From Thermus hydrothermalis (GTDB taxonomy: Bacteria > Deinococcota > Deinococci > Deinococcales > Thermaceae): a DNA stretch of 64,000 nucleotides. Numbering within the stretch: position 1 is the stretch's first letter; every line of letters begins with the position of its first letter. Position numbers and translations under genes: made by a program. The notes below the pieces were generated by a model. That model worked only from the letters and a program-made list of their open reading frames with translations, did no database searches and was not told where the DNA came from. Below, piece after piece: positions 7,354 through 15,715 of the stretch. The stretch lies in assembly GCF_022760925.1 (NCBI RefSeq), contig NZ_JAKTNT010000013.1:1-64000 (forward strand), given 5' to 3'.

Positions 7354-9284
7354 GCCGCCACCACCCCCTCGAGGTCCAACACGGGCACCCGGGCCTGCAC
7401 CCGCTGGACGGTGCCGTCCTGGTACCGGTACTCCGCCTCCACCTCCACCGCCTTGGCCCCCGAGTACAAGGCCTCCACCAAGGGGGCGTACTTCTTGGCG
7501 ATGAGGCCCCGGCGCACCTTGCCCGTGCGGGTGAGCTCCTCGTCGTCGGCGTCCAAAAGCTTGTAGAGGAGCACGAAGCGGCGGATCCTTAGCTCCTCAG
7601 GCAGTTCCGCATTCACCCGCTCCACCTCCTTGCGGATAAGCTCCGCCACCTCCGGCTTCAGGGAGAGGTCCAGGTAGGTGGTGTAGGCGAGCCCCCGGTC
7701 CTCCGCCCACTTGCCCACCGTCTGGGGGTCCACGTTGATAAAGGCCGCCAGGAAGGGCTTGCGGTCGCCAAACACCACCGCCTCCTTGATGTAGGGGGAG
7801 AACTTCAACTTGTTCTCCACGAACTGGGGACTGAAGACCGTGCCCCTTGCCGTGCGCATCACGTCCGAAAGCCGGTCAATCACCACCAGGTGGCCCTCCT
7901 CCGTGAGGTAGCCGGCATCCCCGGTGTGGAGCCAGCCGTCCCGGAAGGTTTCCGCCGTGGCCTCGGGCCTTTCCCAGTAGCCGGCGCACACCGCATCCGA
8001 GCGCAAGAGGATCTCCCCCTCCTCGCTAATCCGCACCTCCGTGCCGGGAATGGGGAGGCCCACGGTATCGTGGCGCACATCCCCGTCCCGGTGGACGAAG
8101 GCGATGCCGATGATCTCCGTCTGGCCGTAGATCTGCTTGAGGTTTACGCCGATGGCGTGGAAGAACCGGAACACATCGGGCCCCAGGGCCGCTCCTCCCG
8201 TGTAGGCGCGCCGGAGGCGCAGGAAGCCCAGTTGGTCCCGCAGAGGCCGGAAAAGCACCCGGTCGGCAAAGGCGTAAGCAAGGCGCAGGGGAAGGGGCAT
8301 AGGCCTCCCCCGCATGCGGTACTCCGCCGCCCGGTAGCCCAGGCGGAGGAGTTTCTCATACACAAAGCGGTTTAGGGCAGGGCTTTCGGAAATGCGCACC
8401 CAGATGCTGCTCTGGATCCCCTCCCAAACCCTTGGGGGGCTGAACATCACGTGGGGGCCGATCTCCTTAAGGTCCTGCAAGGCGGTTTCCACCGCCTCGG
8501 GGAAGTTGACGGCAAACCCTCCGGTAAGGGCCATGGCCACAGACATCATCTGCTCCCCGATCCAGGCAAGGGGCAGAAAGGAAAGGTAGTCGTCCGTGGG
8601 CCAAAGGGGGTCCACCTCCTGCAGGGCCACCCCCATGTGGATCAGGTTCCGGTGGCGGAGCATAGCCGCCTTGGGGCGGCCCGTGGTGCCGGAGGTGGAG
8701 GAGAGGTGGCAGACCTCCTCGGGGCTTGCGGAAAGGAGAAGCTTCTCCACCGCCTCAGGGTGGCGCTTGCGGTGCTCCCGCCCCCGCTCCAAAAGCTCCG
8801 CAAAGGAGAGGAGCCAAGGGTCCCGGTAGCCCCGCATCCCCTTGGGGTCCTCGTAGATGACGTGGCGCACGTGGGGGATCTCGTTCCGGATCTCGTAGAG
8901 CTTGTCCACCTGCTCCTGGTCCTCGGCGAGGACCACGCTGGCCCCCGTGTAGCTGAGCATGTAGGCGATCTCCGCGGGCAGGGAGCTTTGGTATACCCCC
9001 ACGCTAATCCCCCGCACCGCCTGGGTGCCGAGCTCGGCGTAGAGCCACTCGGGGATGTTGTCGGCGATGATGGCAAGGCGCTCCCCCGGGGAAAACCCCA
9101 TGGCCAAAAGCCCGTGGCCGAAGAGGAGGACCTTCTCATAGTACTCGGCGTAGGTGACCTCGTTCCAGATGCCGTAGTCCTTCTCCCGGAGGGCCACCCG
9201 GTCCCCCTCTTCCAGGGCGCGAAACCTCAGGAGCTGGGGCAGGGTGTAGCGCTTCATCTCGTGGGAGGGCCGGATCGCCTTCAC
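7350..9284 (-). CDS. Acyl-CoA ligase (AMP-binding) within the liv operon
   Basis: A 644-residue adenylate-forming ligase that would join a carboxylic acid to CoA at the expense of ATP. The P-loop STSGTTGRPKAAM, the YGQTE motif, the TGDAGYL motif and the catalytic lysine in LTRTGKVRRG are all present. It is of the long-chain acyl-CoA synthetase subgroup (LACS-like), not the acetate type, and has a C-terminal extension of about 40 residues ending in DLEGVVAA. It overlaps both neighbours (livG and livH) by four bases, so uptake and activation of one substrate are probably coupled. The substrate is unknown: a fatty acid, phenylacetate or another aromatic acid would fit. Confidence 0.88.
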   Translation of the reverse strand: MKAIRPSHEMKRYTLPQLLRFRALEEGDRVALREKDYGIWNEVTYAEYYEKVLLFGHGLLAMGFSPGERLAIIADNIPEWLYAELGTQAVRGISVGVYQSSLPAEIAYMLSYTGASVVLAEDQEQVDKLYEIRNEIPHVRHVIYEDPKGMRGYRDPWLLSFAELLERGREHRKRHPEAVEKLLLSASPEEVCHLSSTSGTTGRPKAAMLRHRNLIHMGVALQEVDPLWPTDDYLSFLPLAWIGEQMMSVAMALTGGFAVNFPEAVETALQDLKEIGPHVMFSPPRVWEGIQSSIWVRISESPALNRFVYEKLLRLGYRAAEYRMRGRPMPLPLRLAYAFADRVLFRPLRDQLGFLRLRRAYTGGAALGPDVFRFFHAIGVNLKQIYGQTEIIGIAFVHRDGDVRHDTVGLPIPGTEVRISEEGEILLRSDAVCAGYWERPEATAETFRDGWLHTGDAGYLTEEGHLVVIDRLSDVMRTARGTVFSPQFVENKLKFSPYIKEAVVFGDRKPFLAAFINVDPQTVGKWAEDRGLAYTTYLDLSLKPEVAELIRKEVERVNAELPEELRIRRFVLLYKLLDADDEELTRTGKVRRGLIAKKYAPLVEALYSGAKAVEVEAEYRYQDGTVQRVQARVPVLDLEGVVAA

Positions 9285-10042
9285 GCCTCCACCCCCAGGT
9301 AGGCCTCCTGCACCCTGGGGTTTTGGGCCACCTCCGCCGGGGCCCCTTGGGCGATGACCTGGCCGAAGTCCAGCACGTAGACCCGGTCGGAGATGTCCAT
9401 GACCACCCCGAGGTCGTGCTCAATGAGGATCACCGTGGTGCCTTGGGCCCGGATCTCCAGGATGAAGCGCACCATGTCCTCCTTTTCCTCCAGGGTCATC
9501 CCCGCCATGGGCTCGTCCAGGAGGAGGAGCTTGGGGGAAAGGGCCAAAGCCCGGGCCACCTCCACCCGCTTCCGCACCCCATAGGGGAGGTTGCCCACCA
9601 AGGCCTTGCGGTAGGGCTCCAGTTCCATAAAGTCAATGACCTCCTCCACCCACCTCCGGTTCCTCACCTCCTCCGCCAGGGCCCGGCCGTAAAAGAACCC
9701 CGCCTGGAGGAGGCCGTAGCGGAGGTGGGTGTGCCGGGCCAGCATGAGGTTTTCCAGGACGGTGAGGCCCGAGAAGAGCTCAATGTTCTGGAAAGCCCGG
9801 GCGATGCCCTTGCGGGTGATTTCGTGGGGGGACGCCCGGGTGATGTCCTGGCCCTCAAAGAGGATGCGCCCTCGCTGGGGGTGGTAGAAGCCGGAGATGA
9901 CGTTCAAAAGGCTCGTCTTCCCCGCCCCGTTGGGTCCGATGATGGAGACGAGCTCCCCCTTCTCCACCTCTAGGGAAACGGCGGAGAGGGCGGCCACGCC
10001 GCCAAAGGTTAGGGTGACGCTCTCCACGAGTAGCTGGGCCAC
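9281..10042 (-). CDS. livG: Branched-chain-type ABC transporter ATP-binding protein (LivG)
   Basis: A 253-residue LivG-type ATPase, first gene of the operon. Walker A GPNGAGKT, the signature YGVRKRVEVARAL (a variant common in LivG) and Walker B LLLLDEPMAGM are present. I chose the GTG at 10042 because GGGAGG (10048-10053) precedes it by five bases. A longer frame starting at TTG 10102 would begin inside the -35 box of the promoter and is rejected. The gene overlaps the following ligase by four bases. Confidence 0.9.
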   Translation of the reverse strand: MAQLLVESVTLTFGGVAALSAVSLEVEKGELVSIIGPNGAGKTSLLNVISGFYHPQRGRILFEGQDITRASPHEITRKGIARAFQNIELFSGLTVLENLMLARHTHLRYGLLQAGFFYGRALAEEVRNRRWVEEVIDFMELEPYRKALVGNLPYGVRKRVEVARALALSPKLLLLDEPMAGMTLEEKEDMVRFILEIRAQGTTVILIEHDLGVVMDISDRVYVLDFGQVIAQGAPAEVAQNPRVQEAYLGVEA

Positions 10043-10052
10043 GGGTTCCTCC

Positions 10053-10066
10053 CTAACGACCGTTTG
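10053..10066. promoter_or_regulatory. TetR-like operator (PaaR-type) at the liv operon start
   Basis: CTAACGACCGTTTG covers the predicted transcription start of the liv/ligase operon. It fits exactly the pseudo-palindrome CNAACGNNCGTTNG that I recall being reported for the phenylacetyl-CoA-responsive TetR repressor PaaR of T. thermophilus. The match is read directly; the assignment to PaaR rests on memory and could instead indicate another TetR-family member. Confidence 0.6.
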
Positions 10067-10072
10067 CCGGGA

Positions 10073-10102
10073 AGTATAAGGGAGAGGGCTCGGGAATGTC
10101 AA
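10073..10102 (-). promoter_or_regulatory. Strong promoter of the liv/ligase operon
   Basis: Minus-strand TTGACA (10097-10102), 18-base spacer, TATACT (10073-10078). The -35 box is perfect and the -10 box matches five of six bases of the sigma-A consensus. The predicted start falls near 10066, at the edge of the operator, which is a repressor-friendly arrangement. Confidence 0.75.
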
Positions 10103-10154
10103 CGTTATACCGCTTGGGTGTAAAAAACCGTTAGACTGGGTACAGGGCTTTCTG

Positions 10155-10163
10155 TGCTACACT
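10155..10163 (+). promoter_or_regulatory. Extended -10 of the rpmH/rnpA operon
   Basis: TGC-TACACT (10155-10163) is an extended -10 box about 36 bases before the first ATG. No good -35 box is seen at 17 bases. The region between 10103 and 10199 holds only the two divergent promoters and the shared Shine-Dalgarno GGGAGGG at 10191-10197. Confidence 0.45.
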
Positions 10164-10199
10164 CTTTAGGGTATCGGGGCACTGGCCCCAGGGAGGGAA

Positions 10200-10688
10200 A
10201 TGGATGAAAAGGACCTGGCAGCCCAACCGGAGGAAGCGGGCCAAGACCCACGGCTTCCGGGCCCGCATGAAGACCCCAGGCGGCAGGAAGGTGCTGAAGC
10301 GCAGGCGGCAGAAGGGCCGCTGGCGCCTCACGCCCAAGGTGAACGCCTAAAGAACCCGCCCCCCGCCCCGGGGGGCAAGCTCGTTTCCCTCAAAGGGGAC
10401 CGGGCCTTCCAAAGGCTCCGCAAGGGCAGGGCCGGGCGGGGGCGGTACGTGAGCGTGAAGTGGCTCCCCGCCCCCGAGCTCCGGGTGGGCATCGTGGTGT
10501 CCAAGAAGGTGGGAAAGGCGGTGGTGCGCAACAAGGTGAAAAGGCGCCTACGGGAGATCCTCCGCCGCCTCCACCTGCCCAAGGCCCACCTCCTGGTGGT
10601 GGCGAGCCCCGAGGCCCGGGAGGCCAGCTACGCCGAGCTCTTCCAGGACCTGGCGCGCGCCCTGAAGAAGAGCGGGCTGATACAATAG
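10200..10688 (+). CDS. rnpA: RNase P protein component, overlapping rpmH
   Basis: A 162-residue protein whose C-terminal two thirds (from about residue 62) is the RNase P protein fold, with the family signature in the [16 protein letters not shown] stretch. It cooperates with the RNA subunit to mature tRNA 5' ends. Its ATG lies four bases before that of rpmH, so the whole L34 gene is read inside it in another frame, giving a proline- and charge-rich N-terminal extension of about 50 residues. This complete overlap is a described peculiarity of Thermus and decides the start: both ATGs share one Shine-Dalgarno. Confidence 0.92.
   Translation: MDEKDLAAQPEEAGQDPRLPGPHEDPRRQEGAEAQAAEGPLAPHAQGERLKNPPPAPGGKLVSLKGDRAFQRLRKGRAGRGRYVSVKWLPAPELRVGIVVSKKVGKAVVRNKVKRRLREILRRLHLPKAHLLVVASPEAREASYAELFQDLARALKKSGLIQ
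10204..10350 (+). CDS. rpmH: Ribosomal protein L34
   Basis: A 48-residue, highly basic protein beginning [18 protein letters not shown] and containing [17 protein letters not shown], an unmistakable bL34. It is a large-subunit protein. It lies wholly within rnpA in a different frame, with its ATG six bases after GGGAGGG, a better spacing than rnpA has. The C-terminal residues (TPKVNA) differ from those I remember for T. thermophilus, one hint that this is another Thermus species. Confidence 0.95.
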   Translation: MKRTWQPNRRKRAKTHGFRARMKTPGGRKVLKRRRQKGRWRLTPKVNA

Positions 10689-10693
10689 GCGGC

Positions 10694-10936
10694 GTGCGCA
10701 GGCTCCTCGTACTCCTGGTCAAGGCGTACCGCCGCTACCTCTCTCCCCTTAAGCCCAAGACCTGCCGGTTCCACCCCACCTGTTCCGCCTACGCCCTCGA
10801 GGCCCTGGAGCGGCACGGGGCCCTTTGGGGTAGCTACTTGGCGGCGCGGCGGATCCTAAGGTGCCACCCCCTGCACCCCGGGGGGCTAGACCCCGTGCCC
10901 CTTGTCTTCCCCCCCAGGAAGGAGGGGGCCCGATGA
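10694..10936 (+). CDS. yidD: Membrane protein insertion efficiency factor YidD
   Basis: An 80-residue protein of the YidD (DUF37) family, thought to assist YidC-dependent membrane insertion. The conserved motifs [19 protein letters not shown] and [14 protein letters not shown] are complete, with three cysteines. I start it at GTG 10694, five bases after the rnpA stop, because the family begins just there ([17 protein letters not shown]). It lies in the classical order rpmH-rnpA-yidD-yidC and overlaps yidC by four bases. Confidence 0.9.
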   Translation: MRRLLVLLVKAYRRYLSPLKPKTCRFHPTCSAYALEALERHGALWGSYLAARRILRCHPLHPGGLDPVPLVFPPRKEGAR

Positions 10937-12225
10937 GAAAACTCCTCGCCCTTTTCCTCCTCCTCTCCCCCGTGTGGGCCCTGGAGGCCGCCTTCAAGGA
11001 CGTGGACGTGAACGGGGACGGCACCCCCGAGAAAGTGGCCGTGACCAACCTCATGGACCTGGCCTTTGACCAAAAGGGCCAGATCGTGGGCTGGTACGTG
11101 AAGACCTACAAGGGCACGGCCATCGGCGACTACACCCGGGCCCCCAACCTGGCGGACGGGGCCCCCGTGGTGGCCCCTGAGGGCTTCACCCCGAAAAAGG
11201 CGGAGTTTTTGGTGGAGGATGGCCGCCTCCTCGCCCGCTTCCAAGGCCCCGAAGGCACCCTCACCTACCGCTTGGCCAAGGGGCAGTACACCCTCGAGGC
11301 GGAAGCGGACTTCCCCCTCACCCTAAGGCTCAAGGCCCAAGGCCAGCCCAAGGTCCTCCCGGAAGGGACCAAGGAGCCCACCCCAAGCGGGGAAGGCCTC
11401 CTCCGCTACCTGGCCTGGCAGACCCGCCCCAAGGCGGGCTACGCCCTGGTGGCCTTCGCCGAGGGTCCCCTAACCGGCAAGCTGGTGGGCAAGGAAGGGG
11501 AGGTGCGGCTAGAGCCCGGGAAGGCCCTCAAGCTCTACGGCGGCCAGAACGAGCTGGTGCGCTACCACGTGGAGGGGCTCCTTTCCCTCCCTGGGCTCTT
11601 TAGCCCCAACATCTGGGGCCAGCTCTCCTTAGGCCTCCTTTGGCTCATGGAAACGGCCTTCCGCTACACGGGAAGCTGGGGCCTCGCCATCCTCTTCCTC
11701 ACCCTGGTGGTGCGCCTCCTTCTTTGGCCCTTAATGCACCAGCAATTCAAGAGCATGGCGGAGATCCAGCGCCTCCAGCCCCTCATCCAGAAGATCAACG
11801 AGAAGTACAAGGACGACCCCAACAAGCGGGCGGAGGCCACCATGAAGCTCTACCAGGAGCACAAGGTAAACCCCGCCGCCGGCTGCCTGCCCCTTTTCAT
11901 CCAGATGCCCATCCTCTTCATCCTCTGGAAGGTCATCGCCAACTACGAGTTCGGCCAGGGCCTCCTCTGGATCCCCGACCTGGCCCTGCCCGACCCCTTC
12001 TACGTCCTCCCCGCCCTCTACGTGGCCACCACCTTCCTCTCCACCTGGCTTTCCGCCCACGGCAACAAGGACCTGATCCGCCAAAGCCTCTTCATGAACC
12101 TGATCTTCATCTTCCTGGTCCTCCAGTTCCCTTCGGGGGTCACCCTCTACTGGGTGCTCTCCAACCTCATCGGCCTCGTACAGCAGTGGCTCATCAACCG
12201 GAGCCTCAAGCCGGTGGCGGCGTAA
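10933..12225 (+). CDS. yidC: Membrane protein insertase YidC
   Basis: A 430-residue insertase that places proteins into the inner membrane with or without SecYEG. It begins with a signal-like segment [16 protein letters not shown], followed by a periplasmic beta-rich region to about residue 215, then the conserved five-helix core. The core includes [13 protein letters not shown] and the loop [35 protein letters not shown], and ends with the [19 protein letters not shown] helix. The ATG at 10933 has GGAGGGGG upstream and overlaps the yidD stop; the longer open frame before it is yidD read in another frame. Confidence 0.95.
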   Translation: MRKLLALFLLLSPVWALEAAFKDVDVNGDGTPEKVAVTNLMDLAFDQKGQIVGWYVKTYKGTAIGDYTRAPNLADGAPVVAPEGFTPKKAEFLVEDGRLLARFQGPEGTLTYRLAKGQYTLEAEADFPLTLRLKAQGQPKVLPEGTKEPTPSGEGLLRYLAWQTRPKAGYALVAFAEGPLTGKLVGKEGEVRLEPGKALKLYGGQNELVRYHVEGLLSLPGLFSPNIWGQLSLGLLWLMETAFRYTGSWGLAILFLTLVVRLLLWPLMHQQFKSMAEIQRLQPLIQKINEKYKDDPNKRAEATMKLYQEHKVNPAAGCLPLFIQMPILFILWKVIANYEFGQGLLWIPDLALPDPFYVLPALYVATTFLSTWLSAHGNKDLIRQSLFMNLIFIFLVLQFPSGVTLYWVLSNLIGLVQQWLINRSLKPVAA

Positions 12226-12234
12226 ACTTGAGGC

Positions 12235-12822
12235 ATGGACGAGAAGAAAAAGAGCATTGACGACCTCCTCTCCGACCTGGGCGTCCTGGAGGAGGCCCCG
12301 GTGGAGGTGGAGCTTAAGGAAACGGGCAAGGAACCCCGCCCCCAAGGGCCCAAGGAGGTGTTGGAAACCTTCCTGGTGGGCCTCCTCCTCCGCCTGGACC
12401 CGGCGCACTACGTGGAGATCCGCCAAGAGGGCAACCTCCTCAAGGCGGAGGTCAAGGGCGGGGACCTGGGCCGTTTCATCGGCAAGGAGGGGCGCACCCT
12501 GAAGGCGGTGGAGTACCTGGCGGGCGTGGTCTTGGCCAAGCACTTCGGGAGAGCGTACCGGGTGGTCCTGGACGCCGCCGGCTACCGCAAGCGGCAGGAG
12601 GAGAAGATCCGCCGCATCGCCGAGGAGGCCGCCCTCACCGTGGCCATGACCGGGGAGCCCCTGCACCTCCCCCCCATGCGCCCCTCGGAGCGGCGCATCG
12701 TCCACATGCTCCTCAAGAACCACCCCCAGGTGACCACGGAAAGCCAAGGGGAGGGCGAGGAGCGGCACGTGGTGGTCTATCCCCGTGATCAAGCTCCTCC
12801 GAGCGCTCCAGGCGCGGCTTAG
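12235..12822 (+). CDS. khpB: KH-R3H RNA-binding protein (KhpB/Jag)
   Basis: A 195-residue protein with a short acidic Jag-like N-terminus, a KH domain holding FIGKEGRTLKAVEYLAG (about residues 80-97) and an R3H domain with the diagnostic R-x3-H in SERRIVHMLL (about residues 142-151). Jag/KhpB proteins bind RNA and affect cell elongation and division. It follows yidC by nine bases, the usual neighbourhood, and its last 38 bases overlap the start of prmC. Confidence 0.92.
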   Translation: MDEKKKSIDDLLSDLGVLEEAPVEVELKETGKEPRPQGPKEVLETFLVGLLLRLDPAHYVEIRQEGNLLKAEVKGGDLGRFIGKEGRTLKAVEYLAGVVLAKHFGRAYRVVLDAAGYRKRQEEKIRRIAEEAALTVAMTGEPLHLPPMRPSERRIVHMLLKNHPQVTTESQGEGEERHVVVYPRDQAPPSAPGAA

Positions 12823-13615
12823 GGAAGCGGGCTTACCCGAGGGGGAGGCCTGGGACCTCCTGGCCCTGGCCGCGGGGCTTCCCCGGAAGGAGCTCCTCCT
12901 CAGGCTCCCGGAGCCCCCACCCCCGGGGGCCGAGGAGAGGGCTTGGGCCCTTCTGGAAAAGCGGCTTTCCCGCTACCCCCTGCAGTACCTCTTGGGGGAA
13001 GTGGAGTTCTTCGGCCTGCCCCTAAGGGTGGAGGAGGGCGTCCTCATCCCCCGGCCCGAAACGGAGGGCCTGGTGGCCCTGGCCCTCGCCCTTCCCCTTC
13101 CTCCCAAACCCAAAGTCCTGGACGTGGGCACGGGCACCGGGGCCATCGCCCTCGCCCTCAAGCGCCACCTCCCCGAGGCGGAGGTCCACGCCACGGAGGT
13201 GGACGAAAAGGCCCTCCGCCTGGCGCAGGAAAACGCCAAGCGGCTTGGCCTCTTGGTCCACTTCCTCCAGGCCCCCCTCACGGGCGGGCTTAGGGGACTG
13301 GACCTCCTCGTGGCCAACCCCCCCTACCTGCCGGAGCGCTACCGGGAGGAAGCCCCGCCTGAACTCCGCTACGAAAACCCCCTGGCCCTCTACGCCGGGG
13401 AAGAGGGGCTCGCCGTGGCCTGGCCCTTGGCCCTGGAGGCGGAAAGGGCCCTAAGGCCCGGTGGCTTTCTCCTTTTGGAACTGGCCCCGGAAAACGTCCA
13501 CCGCCTGGCGGAAGCCCTGCGGGAAAGGGGCTGGGAAGCGGAGGTGCTACGGGACCTTGCGGGTCGGGACCGGTACCTCCGGGCCCGGCGGCCCCCCGAG
13601 GAGGCGGAAGGCTAG
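12785..13615 (+). CDS. prmC: Release factor glutamine methyltransferase
   Basis: A 276-residue SAM-dependent enzyme that methylates the GGQ glutamine of peptide release factors. Motif I VLDVGTGTGAIALAL (from residue 111) and the catalytic NPPY (178-181) are present, after an alpha-helical N-terminal domain. It starts at GTG 12785 inside khpB, so it is translationally coupled. Its last 69 bases overlap the convergent DUF3084 gene on the other strand. Confidence 0.93.
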   Translation: MIKLLRALQARLREAGLPEGEAWDLLALAAGLPRKELLLRLPEPPPPGAEERAWALLEKRLSRYPLQYLLGEVEFFGLPLRVEEGVLIPRPETEGLVALALALPLPPKPKVLDVGTGTGAIALALKRHLPEAEVHATEVDEKALRLAQENAKRLGLLVHFLQAPLTGGLRGLDLLVANPPYLPERYREEAPPELRYENPLALYAGEEGLAVAWPLALEAERALRPGGFLLLELAPENVHRLAEALRERGWEAEVLRDLAGRDRYLRARRPPEEAEG

Positions 13616-14932
13616 GAGGGGCCTTTCCGTGGTCCAAAGCTCCCTCTCCGCCACCACCCCCACCCGCACCACCCCTTGCCGCCCCTTCAGGAGGGCGAGG
13701 CCCCGGGCGAGCTCCTCCGGGGCGGGGAAGGTGGCGTATTCCGGGGGAAACCCCGCCTCCAAAAGGCGCTTCCTCGCCTCTTCTCCCAGGCGCTCTAGGA
13801 CCTCTTGGTTTCGGGCCTGGGTGGAAAGGCGGAAGGTGGCGCTCGCCAGAACCTCCCCCTCGGCGAAGGCCCGCCTCTCCGGGTAGAAGCGCACCCGCAC
13901 GAGCAGCCGGCCCTCCTGGTACCCCGCCCCCTCGAGGACCGCAAGCCCCGGGCCCACGGCCTCCCCCAGAAGCTCCGCCCCCTTAAAGCCCTGGAGAAGC
14001 GCCCGCCTCTCCGCCACCCTTTCCAACACCGCCCGGCCCTCCTCCGCCCCCAGGCGCACCTCCCCCAGGTAAAGCCCCTGGCTTAGCCGCACCAGGCTCT
14101 GGGCGAGTTGCCCCTTTTCCCTTTGCAGGACCTCCGCCTGGGTCAAAAGGCCAAGAAGGCGCTCCTCGGCTTGGCGGAGCTCCCGCCGGGTGCGCTCCAG
14201 GGTGGCCCTAAGCCCCTCCGCCTCTTGGGCCAGGCGGGCCCGCTCTTCCCTCGCCGCTTCCAGACGGGCCTGGGCTTTGGCGAGCTCCTCCTGGAGGCGG
14301 CGCCGCTCGGCCTCCAGGCCTTTCGCCGCCTCCTGCAGGGCTTTTAGGCGGGCCTCGAGGCCCTGGAGCTCCCGGCTCCTTTCCCCGAGCTCCTTGTTCT
14401 TCAGGGCGAGGAGGGCCAAGAGTTCTTCCCTTTCCGCCTTAAGCCGCTCCGTCTCCCCAAGGAGGGCCTGGCGCTCCTCACCGAGGGCCCTGACCTGGCG
14501 GGAGAGGGCCTCGGCCTCGGCCTCGAGGCGGCGCCTCACGGCCTCCGCGCCCGCCAAAGCCTCCGAAAGCTCCCGCCTCTCCCCCCTGAGGGCGTTGAGC
14601 TCGGCTAAGGCCCGGGCCGCCTCCGCCTCCATGGCGGACTTGGCCTGGAGAAGCGCATCCCGTTCGGCCCTCAGCGCATCCCGCTCCCTGCGGATGGCCG
14701 TGGCCTCCAGGATCACCTCCCGGGCCTCCCGGAAGACCAGGAGGAAGGCGAGGTAGCTAAAAAGGGCAATCCCCACCCCCGTGAAGACGGCGATGAGGGT
14801 GGCGGTCTGCCGGGGACGCAGGCCAAAGAGGCGGTAGTGGCGCTTTCCCGCCCACTTGGCCACCCTGTCCCCCAGGTAGGCCACCAAGGCGGCGAGGCAA
14901 AGGATGAGGAGGAGAAGCGCCCAGAAGGTCAT
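13547..14932 (-). CDS. DUF3084 membrane-anchored coiled-coil protein
   Basis: A 461-residue protein with two N-terminal membrane segments (about residues 3-20 and 45-68), then a long alanine-, glutamate- and arginine-rich coiled coil to about residue 300, then a globular C-terminal domain. The first membrane segments and the RHYRLFGLRPRQTATLIAV stretch fit DUF3084 proteins, which are common in Thermus-Deinococcus and cyanobacteria. The function is unknown. It directly abuts lptB, which may hint at an envelope role (inference). Confidence 0.85.
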   Translation of the reverse strand: MTFWALLLLILCLAALVAYLGDRVAKWAGKRHYRLFGLRPRQTATLIAVFTGVGIALFSYLAFLLVFREAREVILEATAIRRERDALRAERDALLQAKSAMEAEAARALAELNALRGERRELSEALAGAEAVRRRLEAEAEALSRQVRALGEERQALLGETERLKAEREELLALLALKNKELGERSRELQGLEARLKALQEAAKGLEAERRRLQEELAKAQARLEAAREERARLAQEAEGLRATLERTRRELRQAEERLLGLLTQAEVLQREKGQLAQSLVRLSQGLYLGEVRLGAEEGRAVLERVAERRALLQGFKGAELLGEAVGPGLAVLEGAGYQEGRLLVRVRFYPERRAFAEGEVLASATFRLSTQARNQEVLERLGEEARKRLLEAGFPPEYATFPAPEELARGLALLKGRQGVVRVGVVAERELWTTERPLLAFRLLGGPPGPEVPVPTRKVP

Positions 14933-15661
14933 CTAGAGCTCGTAGTCCTCGCCCAGGTAGTGCCGCCTTACCCCTTGGTCCTGGGCGAAGGTATCCGGGT
15001 CCCCGTGGAAGAGGACCTGGCCGTCGTACATGAGGTAGACCCGGTCCGTGATGGCCAGGGTTTCCCGCACCGCATGGTCGGTGATGAAAACCCCCACCCC
15101 CCGCCTTTCCCGGAGCTCGGCGATCACCTTCTGGATCTCCCGCACGTTCTTGGGGTCCACCCCGGTAAAGGGCTCGTCCAGAAGGATAAAATCCGGGTCC
15201 GTGCAGAGGGCCCGGGCGATCTCCAGCCGCCTCCTCTCCCCCCCGGAAAGGGCGTAGGCCAGGCGGTCTTTTAGGTGGTAGATGGCGAGCTCTTCCAAAA
15301 GGGCCTTGGCCTTCTCTAGGCGTTCCCCTTTGGAAAGGGGCTGGAACTCCAGGATGGCGAGGAGGTTTTCCAACACGGTCATCCGCCGGAAGGCGCTGGG
15401 CTCCTGGGGCAGGTAGCCGAGGCCGAGCCGGGCCCTTTTGTACATGGGTAGGCGGCTCACCTCTTGCCCCTTCAGGTAGATGCGCCCCGCCGTGGGCCGG
15501 ATGAACCCCACCACCATGTAAAAGGTGGTGGTCTTCCCCGCCCCGTTGGGGCCAAAGAGGGCCACGATCTCCCCCCGCCTGAGGTGGAGGTCCACGCCCT
15601 TGACCACCTCCTTGGGGCCGTAGCGTTTGCGCAAACCCTGGGCCAGAAGCTCCCCATCCAT
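14933..15661 (-). CDS. lptB: LptB-type ABC transporter ATP-binding protein
   Basis: A 242-residue ABC ATPase closely similar to LptB, which powers transport of lipopolysaccharide-like lipids to the outer membrane. Walker [11 protein letters not shown], signature LSGGERRR, Walker [14 protein letters not shown] and the switch ITDH are present, and [23 protein letters not shown] is LptB-like. I start at ATG 15661 because the open frame before it runs antisense through gltX. Thermus lacks typical LPS, so the cargo is probably another outer-membrane glycolipid. The DUF3084 gene follows without a gap. Confidence 0.88.
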   Translation of the reverse strand: MDGELLAQGLRKRYGPKEVVKGVDLHLRRGEIVALFGPNGAGKTTTFYMVVGFIRPTAGRIYLKGQEVSRLPMYKRARLGLGYLPQEPSAFRRMTVLENLLAILEFQPLSKGERLEKAKALLEELAIYHLKDRLAYALSGGERRRLEIARALCTDPDFILLDEPFTGVDPKNVREIQKVIAELRERRGVGVFITDHAVRETLAITDRVYLMYDGQVLFHGDPDTFAQDQGVRRHYLGEDYEL

Positions 15662-15715
15662 TACCCCCAAGCCTAAGGCCCGGCCTTTAAGCGCGGATGA
15701 GATAATGGGCGAGGT

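Noticed and set aside
10043..10102. Longer livG starting at TTG 10102
   Set aside because: It would begin within the -35 box and read through the operator; GTG 10042 has a Shine-Dalgarno at ideal spacing.
10128..10134. Second PaaR-like operator near the rpmH promoter
   Set aside because: Only the right half-site CCGTTAG is present; the left half does not match.
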